Part shown: positions 24,498-32,032 of the stretch, in pieces | Layout: every line of letters starts with the position of its first letter | How positions within the stretch are numbered: the stretch's first letter is position 1 | Assembly: GCF_002251795.1 (NCBI RefSeq) | Contig: NZ_NOXU01000015.1 | Location: 38,774 to 102,773, forward strand | Length of the DNA stretch: 64,000 nt | Direction of reading: 5' to 3' | From: Niveispirillum lacus | Lineage (GTDB): Bacteria > Pseudomonadota > Alphaproteobacteria > Azospirillales > Azospirillaceae | The notes under the pieces: model-generated | Seen by the model: only the letters and a program-made list of their open reading frames with translations | Told to the model about the DNA's origin: nothing | Databases searched by the model: none | Program-made: the position numbers and the translations under genes

Positions 24498-24893
24498 GAA
24501 TCGGATAATCCTTACGGGCTGGGGGCAGGCGCGATTGCGGCGGCCAGTCTATATGTTTAATCGTCAGTCCTTACCGCTTGGGGACAAAAAACACGCGGAT
24601 TACCATGGTTGTTGCATCTGGATTGGCTGTGTCCACCATCATCCGCGACACCTATCCTTACATCCTGGGGGATTGCATTCCTTACCTCTTGCGGGAGAAG
24701 GGCCAAATCCCCCATGACCCCCAAGCCGTAAGGACGCCCCCACGCTGTAAGGATGCCAGGCGGATACTGGTGCCGGAGTCGCCAATCCCCCGATGCGTAA
24801 GGAATGGTTGCCGCGAGTCGCGAGTAGTTGAGGACACGGTGCCTATGCATGTCCCTCTCTTCCTCACATTAAATCCTCTCCTGATTTTGTTCC

Positions 24894-24915
24894 AAGATTC
24901 TAACTAAAGATTCTA
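24894..24915. repeat. AT-rich 13-bp-spaced direct repeat (candidate DNA-unwinding element)
   Basis: AAGATTCTA occurs at 24894-24902 and 24907-24915, offset by 13 bases, in the most AT-rich part of the origin. This is the arrangement of unwinding 13-mers in other origins. Confidence 0.5.
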
Positions 24916-25070
24916 GGCCTCGGAGAGCCGCGGATTTGCTGCTGTTTTCAGCGATATTCCTTACAGGTTGGGGGTGTGTATTCATACCTGCCGGGGGCGT
25001 TTACCCTGCGCCCCGGGGCGTAAGGTGCGCCCCCACCCGGTAAGGCCGTGTGATTCCCTGTGGAAAACAC

Positions 25071-25101
25071 CTTTCCTTACTTGCCTTGGCTGTAAGGAAG
25101 G
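25071..25101. promoter_or_regulatory. Inverted half-iterons before repA (candidate operator)
   Basis: TCCTTAC (25074-25080) and GTAAGGA (25092-25098) face each other 35-60 bases before the repA start. In many iteron plasmids such inverted half-sites bind RepA dimers and repress repA. Confidence 0.6.
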
Positions 25102-25135
25102 GACTAGCTTGCCGGTAGGGAACAGGGGAACCAGC

Positions 25136-26452
25136 ATGCCATCGAGCCGGAGAAAGACCAGTATTGCCGATCCGGTGCGCGATCAGGCGTTGGCCGCCAT
25201 TGTACCCTATGTACCCAACGCTGGCGATCCCGGTGTGGTCATTGATGTTGACGGTAGCCCCGTCGACGCAGAAGCGGCGCAGAACCTGCCAGCGCTTGAT
25301 AGGGCAGGACAGACGGCACGGGTTGCTGCGGCCACGTTTGAGCGCGATGGATATAAACACCTGATCAAGGCGGCTGAAGCCGTCTATTCCTACCCGGCTA
25401 ATGGTTCACGTCTGTCCTTGCCTGCGCAGAAGATGTTGAATTTTATGATCCATCTGGCCGGCAGCCAGAACTTCGCCAACAAACTGTACCGCCTGCCCAA
25501 AAAGGTGGTCCGGGGCAATCACAAGGGCAATGAACGTATTTTCGATGCATTGAAGGAGATCTACGAAAGTTCCCTGGTCGTCATTGGCCCGTTTCGCGGT
25601 CGCCGCAGCCGTGCTGAACTGCGTATCCTTTCCTCCTATGTCCGGCCAGAGGATGAGGTGGAGATCGATAGCGCTGATATTCATTTTCAATTCACCGATG
25701 CCTTTCTGGAACTCCAACGTTCCTCACAGCTTTGGGCACGCCTCTCCGGGCCGGCCATGGTGAAGGTCACCAGCACCTATGCTCTGAAGCTCTATGAGAT
25801 CGGGATGCAGCGCTATCAGATGGACCACCCGTCCTTGACACTGGATATCGAAACCCTGCGTAAACTGCTGAATGTGCCGGAGGGGGCATACAAGGATTTT
25901 GGCATTCTCCGCACCCGCACCATCGACCGCGCTATGGCAGAGGTGAACCAGCTTGCCCCGTTCCGGGTGGAGATGCCGGAAGACAAAATGAAACGCAAGG
26001 GCCGCAAGATTGAGGAAGTGACCCTTGATTTCCACGCCAAAGATGAGGATGAGGCGGCCGATACGTTCCTGGAGCGTGAGCGTAGTTCCACAGGCCGTAA
26101 GACGCGGCGCGAACCGGTTGAATCCGCCAAGCCCGGACTGACACTGTCCCGTTCGCTGCCTGAACCGGCTCCGCCGCTTCCGGATGCGGATGATGCCGAA
26201 GCGCTATGGGCTGCTGCCCGCCATGCGTTGAGCCAGAAGCAGGTACCAGGGCCTCTGCTGCGCGATCTCAGCGTGGTGGGTATTGAGGAAACGGCAAGGG
26301 GTACCCGCAAGTTGGTTCTGCGCGCTGGCCATGCTGCGACGGCGGAAACTGCGCGGCGCAGCCACGAGCCCACGGTGCGTTTAGTCCTGTCCTCGCTGAC
26401 CTCAGGTTCCATTGCTGAGGTCGAGTTTCTTGCTGCACGCAACGGACGTTGA
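25136..26452 (+). CDS. repA: Replication initiator RepA (Rep_3 superfamily)
   Basis: 438 residues from ATG 25136, behind CAGGGGA; the open frame extends upstream into the iterons and is not coding there. Residues ~70-310 have the tandem winged-helix Rep_3 initiator fold: NFMIHLAGSQNFANKLYRLP, ANKL..., WARLSGPAMVKVTSTYALKL-YEI, LDIETLRKLLNVPEGAYKDF and a helix with TRTIDRAMAEVNQLAPF. The C-terminal ~120 residues are a low-conservation, charged extension. It binds the adjacent iterons to start replication and probably represses itself through the inverted half-sites upstream. The nearby parA-parB genes make this a low-copy replicon. Confidence 0.9.
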   Translation: MPSSRRKTSIADPVRDQALAAIVPYVPNAGDPGVVIDVDGSPVDAEAAQNLPALDRAGQTARVAAATFERDGYKHLIKAAEAVYSYPANGSRLSLPAQKMLNFMIHLAGSQNFANKLYRLPKKVVRGNHKGNERIFDALKEIYESSLVVIGPFRGRRSRAELRILSSYVRPEDEVEIDSADIHFQFTDAFLELQRSSQLWARLSGPAMVKVTSTYALKLYEIGMQRYQMDHPSLTLDIETLRKLLNVPEGAYKDFGILRTRTIDRAMAEVNQLAPFRVEMPEDKMKRKGRKIEEVTLDFHAKDEDEAADTFLERERSSTGRKTRREPVESAKPGLTLSRSLPEPAPPLPDADDAEALWAAARHALSQKQVPGPLLRDLSVVGIEETARGTRKLVLRAGHAATAETARRSHEPTVRLVLSSLTSGSIAEVEFLAARNGR

Positions 26453-26573
26453 TCTGGTCAGCATTTCAACAGATGCACATTGAAGCCGGTTGGCGATGTG
26501 CATTCTTCAATCCAGTCCGCCCACACCGCTGTTCTATGGTCCCGCACCGCTGAAAGCAGAAAGGGTGCAGGTG

Positions 26574-26786
26574 ATGGACGTCAAGGATTGCAACGGCAAT
26601 ATCCTGGCCGAGGGTGACAGCGTCACCCTGATCAAGGATCTGAAGGTCAAGGGTGCCAATGTCACGTTGAAGCGCGGCACAGTGGTGAAGAATATCCACC
26701 TGACCAGCGATCCTGAAGAAATTGAAGGCAAGGTGGAGAAGGTGAAGGGCCTCGTATTGAAAACCTGCTTCGTCAAGAAGGCCTGA
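26574..26786 (+). CDS. PhnA/YjdM-like zinc-ribbon-less domain protein
   Basis: 70 residues from ATG 26574 (AAAGGG upstream). VKDCNGNILAEGDSVTLIKD, LKVKGANVTLKRGTVVKNIH and KGLVLKTCFVKKA are the C-terminal SH3-like PhnA domain. The N-terminal zinc ribbon of full-length YjdM is missing, so it is the short form. The name 'alkylphosphonate uptake' is historical and a phosphonate role is doubtful. It stands between repA and a hydrolase on the same strand. Confidence 0.85.
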   Translation: MDVKDCNGNILAEGDSVTLIKDLKVKGANVTLKRGTVVKNIHLTSDPEEIEGKVEKVKGLVLKTCFVKKA

Positions 26787-26882
26787 TCTGACCGCCTGCT
26801 GAACAGGGGGCGAAAGCCTGGATGTTCCCTGACACGGTTCCGGTGATGCTGCCGGCGCCATATCAGGATCAAGGAGAGGGCG

Positions 26883-27698
26883 ATGGTGCGGTTACGGCGC
26901 GGATATGCGGATGGTCCCTTTGGCCAAATCCATTTCTGGGACGGGGCTGTTGGTAAACCGCTGGTTCTGGTGCACCAGGCCATCATGTCGGCCAACGAAT
27001 ACGATCATGTATTCCAGCCCTTCCTAACGCGCGGCATACGCCCGATTGCGCTGGACCTGCCTGGATTCGGCCTTTCCGACCCGCCTGCGACACCGCCCAG
27101 CATCGCTGATTACGCCGCTGCCATTCCGGCGCTTCTGAATGCCCTGGGCATCGAACGTGCCGCGATCGGTGGCCATCATACGGGCGCGCTGGTTGCTAAC
27201 GAGGCCGCCAATCTTTACCCAGACCGGATCAGCGCCTGCATCCTGGGGGGGCCACTGCTGATCCCGGACAATGTTCGTCAGGCTTTGATCGACGACATCG
27301 TGACGCGGGAAAAGGCGTTCAGAGCAAAACCTGATGCCGCCCATATGGTGGAGGTGGCCAAGCTCCGCGAGCGATATGCCGCCGGTACCGTCAGTCTGGA
27401 TCGCATCACCGAGTATGTGGTGCAGGCGATGCAGGCTTACGCCATGGGCGCCTACTGGTACGGCCACGCCGCCGCCTTTGCATATCGTCAGGAAGCCCCC
27501 CTGATAGCCCTACGTCAGCCCACCCTGATACTGACCAATACCGGTGACATGATCTATCAGGCTGCCTTAGAAGCCCACCGCCTGCGCCCCGATTTTGCCT
27601 TCCATGCTATCGAAGGCGGCGGCATCGACATTCTGGACCAACACCCAGTCGAATGGGCCAACGCCGCAGCAGACTTCCTGCAGGGGGTGGATTACTGA
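26883..27698 (+). CDS. Alpha/beta-hydrolase-fold protein with atypical nucleophile elbow
   Basis: 271 residues with the alpha/beta hydrolase core: oxyanion region LVLVHQAIMSANEYDHVF, LDLPGFGLSDPP, the elbow AAIGGHHTGALV at residues 94-104, LILTNTGDM for the acid, and an LDQHPVEWA histidine near the C-terminus. The elbow GxNxG has His99 where Ser, Asp or Cys normally is, so the usual nucleophile is absent. It may be a non-hydrolytic family member or use another residue. An ATG with GGAGAGGG upstream supports the start. It lies between phnA and parA, with no obvious pathway partner. Confidence 0.8.
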   Translation: MVRLRRGYADGPFGQIHFWDGAVGKPLVLVHQAIMSANEYDHVFQPFLTRGIRPIALDLPGFGLSDPPATPPSIADYAAAIPALLNALGIERAAIGGHHTGALVANEAANLYPDRISACILGGPLLIPDNVRQALIDDIVTREKAFRAKPDAAHMVEVAKLRERYAAGTVSLDRITEYVVQAMQAYAMGAYWYGHAAAFAYRQEAPLIALRQPTLILTNTGDMIYQAALEAHRLRPDFAFHAIEGGGIDILDQHPVEWANAAADFLQGVDY

Positions 27699-27729
27699 AG
27701 GCCCTGTTGACGCCTCACAACCCCACCAG

Positions 27730-27767
27730 TTGACATACCGTCAACCGATCCCTATGCTGCCGGTTGA
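27730..27767 (+). promoter_or_regulatory. parAB promoter with overlapping operator repeats
   Basis: A -35 TTGACA (27730-27735), a 17-bp spacer and a -10 TATGCT (27753-27758) precede parA. TTGAC-N5-GTCAA overlaps the -35, and TCAACCG (27741-27747) faces CGGTTGA (27761-27767) across the -10. This is a plausible autoregulatory site for the helix-turn-helix of ParA. Confidence 0.7.
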
Positions 27768-27793
27768 GAAGCAGCCACAAGCGGTTGGGGGCG

Positions 27794-28786
27794 ATGATGG
27801 ATGGGGCGGCGTTGCGGGCTGCGCGGGAAGCGCGGGGGGATACGCAACAGGCCTTTGCCGAGTGGCTGAATGCCCGCCTGGGCCGCCGGTATGACAAGGG
27901 CCGGGTTTCACGCTGGGAAGGCGGAACAGAGAAGATCCCGCAGGCCGTGGCCGATATTGTCGTGGCGCCGGCTCGGCGGCAGCGGGACCGTGCGACCATT
28001 ATTGCCATCTCGAACCAGAAAGGTGGGGTGGGCAAGACCAGCGCTGCCGTCAACATCGCGGCCGCCCTGGCCGCGTTGGGTCAGCGGGTGCTTCTGGTTG
28101 ATGCCGATCCGCAGGCCAGCGCCACCGTCCATCTGGGGATTTCGCAGGCTGATGCCTCCGATGCCGGGCGCACCACCTATCATGTCATGCTCAAGGATCA
28201 GCCCGTGTCCGGTGCGGTGATGCCGGTCTGCGATGGGCGTTTTCATCTGCTGCCGTCCACCATCCTGCTGTCGGCGGCGGAAACCGAACTGATGGCCGAA
28301 CCGATGGGCACGCTGGTTTTGCGGGAGAAACTGTCCAGCGTTGCGCGCTCTTATGACTATATCCTGCTGGATTGTCCGCCGCATCTGGGCATGATGACCT
28401 TAAACGCTTTGGCCGCCGCGACCGGTGTGCTGATCCCTGTTCAGACGGAGATGCTGGCCATGATGGGTGTGCCGCTGCTGTTGGACACGATCGCCAAGGT
28501 GCGGCGCCGGGGCAATCCGGACCTGTCGATTATTGGTATTCTGCCCACCATGTTCACGTCACGCCATACCCAGGATCGGGCCACGCTGGCCGATCTGACG
28601 GAGCGGTTCGGTGGGTCGTTACGGATCTTCGCACCGGTCCCACGATCCACAATTTTCCCGCAATCCGTAGCCGCTGCTATGCCGACGGTGGATGTGGCAA
28701 CCGATCAGGCGCTTGTTGCTCCCTTCCGCGAAGTGGCCAATTCCCTGATTGAAGCCGACCAGACGGAGGAAGCCCGTGTCGCGTAA
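27794..28786 (+). CDS. parA: Partition ATPase ParA with N-terminal helix-turn-helix
   Basis: 330 residues from the ATG at 27794; an upstream TTG at 27764 lies in the operator and is unlikely. Residues ~1-60 (ALRAAREARGDTQQAFAEWL, then RYDKGRVSRWEGG) are an XRE-like DNA-binding domain. The ParA ATPase follows: deviant Walker A KGGVGKTS, LLVDADPQASAT and LLDCPPHLGMMTLNAL. The N-terminal domain marks type Ia plasmid ParA, which moves ParB-bound DNA and also represses its own operon. The stop overlaps the parB start by 11 bases. Confidence 0.93.
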   Translation: MMDGAALRAAREARGDTQQAFAEWLNARLGRRYDKGRVSRWEGGTEKIPQAVADIVVAPARRQRDRATIIAISNQKGGVGKTSAAVNIAAALAALGQRVLLVDADPQASATVHLGISQADASDAGRTTYHVMLKDQPVSGAVMPVCDGRFHLLPSTILLSAAETELMAEPMGTLVLREKLSSVARSYDYILLDCPPHLGMMTLNALAAATGVLIPVQTEMLAMMGVPLLLDTIAKVRRRGNPDLSIIGILPTMFTSRHTQDRATLADLTERFGGSLRIFAPVPRSTIFPQSVAAAMPTVDVATDQALVAPFREVANSLIEADQTEEARVA

Positions 28787-29624
28787 ACTTGCCCGCACCA
28801 ACCCGGCGCTGGCGCCGGCCACGGCCCTGGTGCCACGCGACAGCGGGCTGAACCGGTTGTTTGGAACATCAGCGGATTTTCCGGAACTGGTGGAATTGGA
28901 CCTGGATCAGGTCCGCCCCAATCCCGAACAGCCCCGTCGGCATTTTGACCCCGCTGCCTTGTTGGAACTGGCTGACAGCATTCGGCATAACGGCCTTTTG
29001 CAGCCAATCCTGGTGAAGAAGCATAGCGAAGGTGGCTATATCATCGCGGCGGGGGAGCGGCGGTGGCGCGCCCATGGCCTGCTGGGCAAACCCACGATTT
29101 TTGCTGTCGTCACCAAAGGCGACATTGAAGAAGTGGCGTTGGTGGAAAATCTCCAGCGTCGGGACCTGGATGCACTTGAAACCGCATCCGCTCTGGCTCG
29201 GCTGGGTGAACGGCATAATTACGCGCAGGAACAGTTGGCGGCCATTGTCGGGCTGTCCAAATCGGAGGTTTCGCGCCTGCTGGCGCTGCGTGGCTTGCCG
29301 GAAAAAGTGCAGACCGAGTATCCGGCCTTTCGTGACCGGGTGACAAAAAGTCACCTGTTTGTATTGGCGGACACCGAAGGGGAAGACGCGCGTTTGGCGC
29401 TGTGGGCGCGCATCAAAGATGGCGCCACCATCAAGGAATTGCGCGTCGCCAAACAAAAACCGGCGGTGCCAGTGGCGGCGACGGAAAACTCGGTGCTGGC
29501 TGTTGCCCGCAAGTTGGGTCGCAGCCTGGATAAGCTCTCAGACCGTGCGGGTCGGTTGGCCGACGATGAGGTGGCCTCGTTGCGGGCCCTGCGGGACCGG
29601 ATTGATCGTTTGATCCAGGGGTGA
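28776..29624 (+). CDS. parB: Centromere-binding protein ParB
   Basis: 282 residues from GTG 28776, behind GGAGGA and overlapping parA. It has the ParB/Sulfiredoxin N-terminal domain: LDLDQVRPNPEQPRRHFDPA, LLQPILVKK and the CTPase motif AGERRWRAHGLLG. NLQRRDLDALETASALARLG and the helix-turn-helix ILVGLSKSEVSRLLALRGLP (here AAIVGLSKSEVSRLLALRGL) follow. ParB binds parS and loads on DNA by CTP hydrolysis. A perfect palindrome 3 bases after the stop is the probable centromere. Confidence 0.94.
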   Translation: MSRKLARTNPALAPATALVPRDSGLNRLFGTSADFPELVELDLDQVRPNPEQPRRHFDPAALLELADSIRHNGLLQPILVKKHSEGGYIIAAGERRWRAHGLLGKPTIFAVVTKGDIEEVALVENLQRRDLDALETASALARLGERHNYAQEQLAAIVGLSKSEVSRLLALRGLPEKVQTEYPAFRDRVTKSHLFVLADTEGEDARLALWARIKDGATIKELRVAKQKPAVPVAATENSVLAVARKLGRSLDKLSDRAGRLADDEVASLRALRDRIDRLIQG

Positions 29625-29627
29625 CGG

Positions 29628-29641
29628 TTGCGACGTCGCAA
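29628..29641. promoter_or_regulatory. Candidate parS site 3, directly after parB
   Basis: TTGCGACGTCGCAA, a 14-bp perfect palindrome within GTTGCGACGTCGCAAG, three bases after the parB stop. Position and palindromy fit a plasmid centromere. Confidence 0.75.
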
Positions 29642-29645
29642 GTAA

Positions 29646-29692
29646 GCCCCCAGACGGTAAGGATCGGTGGTCGTTCCCCCAGGACGTAAGGA
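29646..29692 (-). repeat. Two reverse iterons downstream of parB
   Basis: GCCCCCAGACGGTAAGGA (29646-29663) and TCCCCCAGGACGTAAGGA (29675-29692) match the origin iteron in reverse. The second runs into the next gene's first possible start codon. Confidence 0.75.
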
Positions 29693-30366
29693 TGAGGATG
29701 GTGATGCGGACATGGATCGCTGTGGTGCTGGCGGGCCTATGGTTCACGGCGCCTACAATGGCGCAGAATACCGCCAGTTCCGGCCAACCACCCGTGGTAC
29801 AATCCGCAAAGCAGGTTAAAGTCGAAGGGTTCCGCAATGCACGCTTCGGCATGACCGAGGCGCAGGTGCGTGATGCCATTGGTAAGGATTTTAAGCTGTC
29901 GGGAGACGCAATCCAGAAGCTGGAAGACCCGACAGAACGCACCAGCGCCTTGATCGTCAAGGTCAATGATCTGCTGCCGGATAGCGGCCCTGCGGTGGTT
30001 GCTTACCTCTTGGGGTACAAATCCAAAAAACTCTTCCGGGTGAACGTGATCTGGGGGCAGGAAATCGGATCACCCACGAAGCCACAGCAGATAGTGGGGA
30101 CCGCGAATTCTTTACGGAACTATCTGGTGGCACAAGGTTATCGCCAGGAAGGTCTGATCCTCAATCAATCATTGGGCCCTGACAATATTCTGGTCTTCCA
30201 AGGCACCGATCAGCAGGGCCGCCTGACGGAATTGGTTCTGGGCATCCTGAAAAAGCCCCCAGCTCAGCCAGATGCCCAGCCGGAAATCGCCGGTGCCAGT
30301 TTGCGCTTGTCCTATGTGGAAAAGCCGGCTGAACCTGATATCTACCGGGTCCCAGGCGGGTTCTGA
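29692..30366 (+). CDS. Hypothetical secreted protein
   Basis: Up to 224 residues; the start may be ATG 29692, 29698 or 29704. Signal peptide (TWIAVVLAGLWFTAPTMAQ) predicted cleaved after MAQ. The mature part begins Gln/Pro rich, then VEGFRNARFGMTEAQVRDAI, a short motif common in periplasmic proteins of alphaproteobacteria. The rest is alpha/beta and soluble. The family is not further recognised. It follows the centromere and iterons and precedes two more iterons, so it may be a bystander in the replication region. Confidence 0.65.
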   Translation: MRMVMRTWIAVVLAGLWFTAPTMAQNTASSGQPPVVQSAKQVKVEGFRNARFGMTEAQVRDAIGKDFKLSGDAIQKLEDPTERTSALIVKVNDLLPDSGPAVVAYLLGYKSKKLFRVNVIWGQEIGSPTKPQQIVGTANSLRNYLVAQGYRQEGLILNQSLGPDNILVFQGTDQQGRLTELVLGILKKPPAQPDAQPEIAGASLRLSYVEKPAEPDIYRVPGGF

Positions 30367-30590
30367 TCACCCCATCCTTACCGGCGGGGGGAATCCTTAC
30401 CGTTCGGGGGCAGACAGAATGCGCGGCGGGCCTGTCGGATTCCCGGTTTGCCATCCGTCTTTCCGGGAGTTGCCAAGGGTTTGCCCGGCGGCTGGCAAGC
30501 GCGGCGCTTTGTACACAGATTTTTTTGCTTCAACATAGGTAATTTTGCAACGGGGCTTTGCCCATTGCGGGGAACCCGTACGGCCGTTTT

Positions 30591-30604
30591 GTGATTGCGA
30601 TCAC
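30591..30604. promoter_or_regulatory. CRP/FNR-like palindrome
   Basis: GTGAT-TGCG-ATCAC, within TTGTGATTGCGATCACTTGA, resembles the TGTGA-N6-TCACA class of sites. It is ~230 bases upstream of the efflux operon. Confidence 0.4.
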
Positions 30605-30755
30605 TTGAAATGGCCCCTGGTAGGCCGATAAAGACCCCGCAACCTAACAGGCCGCCGTCTCGGCAGGGCGACCAATGGCACAATCCAGGCGCTTTATCAC
30701 GAAAGTGGTAAAGGGTTTGGCTTTTGTCACCATACCCATCGACGTCGCTTCGTGA

Positions 30756-30775
30756 TACATCCGACATCGGATGTA
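30756..30775. promoter_or_regulatory. Operator-like palindrome before the RND operon
   Basis: TACATCCGACATCGGATGTA has nine-base arms around CA. It overlaps a second perfect palindrome ATGTAATTACAT (30771-30782). Such sites before AcrAB-type operons bind TetR-family repressors, but no such regulator gene is adjacent. Confidence 0.6.
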
Positions 30776-30823
30776 ATTACATGACCAGCGACGCTGGTAA
30801 CGACCTCGTTCAAGGAATTCATC

Positions 30824-32011
30824 ATGCAGATCACCCCGCGGCTTTCTGGCCCCCTCATCCTCCTGGCTCTGACACTTACCGCCTGCGGTCAGGATACAGG
30901 TGGCGGTGGGCAGGGCATGATGGGGGCAATGCCGCCGCCGGAGGTGGCGGTTGTGGCCGTGAAACAAGCGCCGTTTACCTTGACAGCGGAGTTGACCGGT
31001 CGCGTCACGCCTTATCGTGTGGCGGAAATACGGCCACAGGTCTCTGGCATTATCAAAGACCGGCTGTTCATCGAGGGGACAGATGTCAAGGCGGGGCAGC
31101 CGCTTTACCAGATCGATCCGGCCCCCTATCGCGCTGCCCTGGCACAAGCACAGGCCGACCTGAAAAGTGCAGAAGCACAATTGACGGCTGTTCGGGCCAA
31201 GGCCGCCCGCTACAAGGATTTGGTCGCGGTGCGGGGCGTCAGCCAGCAGGAATATGATGATGCCATTTCCGACCTTGGCGCACGCGAGGCGGCGGTCGCC
31301 GCCGGCCGCGCCGCTGTGGAAACCGCACGGATCAACCTGGACTACGCCAGTTTATCGTCCCCGATCGACGGCCGCATCGGCCGTTCGCGTGTCACGCCGG
31401 GGGCGCTGGTGACCGCGGGGCAGGCGGAGATGATGACCAGCGTCACGCAGCTTGATCCGATCTATATTGACCTGACGCAGTCCGCCGATGCCGTTGCCGC
31501 ACTGCGCCGCCAGGTGGCATCGGGTGAAGCGACGATCGCTGACGGCGGCAAGCTGAAAGTGAAACTGATCATGCCCGATGGCACGCCCTATGCCGAAGAG
31601 GGCGTCCTCGACTTCTCTGACATCACTGTGGATGAGGGTACGGGCACTGTTGGTCTGCGCGCCACGTTCCCGAACCGAAATTTGGAATTGCTGCCAGGTA
31701 TGTTCGTCCGTGCGATTGTCGATCAGGCAACCCGAGCCGACGCCATCTTGGTCCCACAGCAGGCGGTGATCATTGGACCCGGCGGTGTGGCGACCACCAT
31801 GGTTGTCGGCGCCGACGACAAGGTGGAAATACGTCCTGTCTCTGCGGTCAAGGCCGTGGGGGACCAGTGGGTGGTCACCACTGGGCTGACCGCGAATGAC
31901 CGCGTGATTGTAGAGGGCGTGTTGAAGGCGGCCCCCGGCGCACAGGTCAAGCCTGTTCCCTATAATCCGGCCCCGGCCGCTGCGGGTCCTGCCCCAGCGC
32001 CGGCCCGCTGA
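30824..32011 (+). CDS. RND efflux periplasmic adaptor (AcrA/MexA type)
   Basis: 395 residues with a lipoprotein signal (LLALTLTACGQD, lipobox LTAC). It has the usual hairpin/lipoyl/beta-barrel arrangement: LTGRVTPYRVAEIRPQVSGI, the lipoyl half AGQPLYQIDPAPYRA, a coiled-coil hairpin (LAQAQADLKSAEAQL), and INLDYASLSSPIDGRIGRSR. It links the inner-membrane pump to the outer-membrane channel. ATG 30824 has AAGGAATT upstream. It is the first gene of a three-gene efflux operon. Confidence 0.93.
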   Translation: MQITPRLSGPLILLALTLTACGQDTGGGGQGMMGAMPPPEVAVVAVKQAPFTLTAELTGRVTPYRVAEIRPQVSGIIKDRLFIEGTDVKAGQPLYQIDPAPYRAALAQAQADLKSAEAQLTAVRAKAARYKDLVAVRGVSQQEYDDAISDLGAREAAVAAGRAAVETARINLDYASLSSPIDGRIGRSRVTPGALVTAGQAEMMTSVTQLDPIYIDLTQSADAVAALRRQVASGEATIADGGKLKVKLIMPDGTPYAEEGVLDFSDITVDEGTGTVGLRATFPNRNLELLPGMFVRAIVDQATRADAILVPQQAVIIGPGGVATTMVVGADDKVEIRPVSAVKAVGDQWVVTTGLTANDRVIVEGVLKAAPGAQVKPVPYNPAPAAAGPAPAPAR

Positions 32012-32032
32012 TCGTTCCCGGAGTGAACGGAA

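Larger units (their letters stand above)
24454..25135 (+). other. Replication origin region with iteron array
   Basis: This 680-base gene-free segment upstream of repA carries about twelve copies of an 18-bp iteron (pattern TCCTTACnnnTTGGGGGC) in both orientations. Forward copies start at 24463, 24509, 24568, 24655, 24679 and 24958. Reverse copies are at 24481-24498, 24718-24734, 24736-24753, 24786-24803, 25009-25026 and 25029-25046. An AT-rich stretch at ~24865-24915 holds a 9-mer repeat. Iterons are RepA-binding sites in theta plasmids whose initiators belong to the Rep_3 family, which fits the adjacent gene. Confidence 0.85.
30367..30823 (+). other. Intergenic segment with iterons and efflux-operon control sites
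   Basis: This 457-base gap has two forward iterons (TCCTTACCGGCGGGGGGA at 30375, TCCTTACCGTTCGGGGGC at 30394), a CRP-like palindrome and an operator-like palindrome before the RND adaptor gene. An open frame on the minus strand (30378-30767) has no ribosome site and no recognisable domain. Confidence 0.65.

Noticed and set aside
24968..25135. Upstream extension of repA
   Set aside because: It would translate the iterons themselves; the ATG at 25136 has a good ribosome site and begins the conserved protein.
30740..30749. Another CGACGTCG-like sequence resembling the parS palindrome
   Set aside because: Only the central CGACGTCG is shared; the outer arms do not match TTGC/GCAA.
30378..30767. 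129-codon minus-strand frame in the gap before the RND operon
   Set aside because: No ribosome site or domain is seen, and it runs through iterons and palindromes that explain the region better. A TetR regulator was looked for here and not found.
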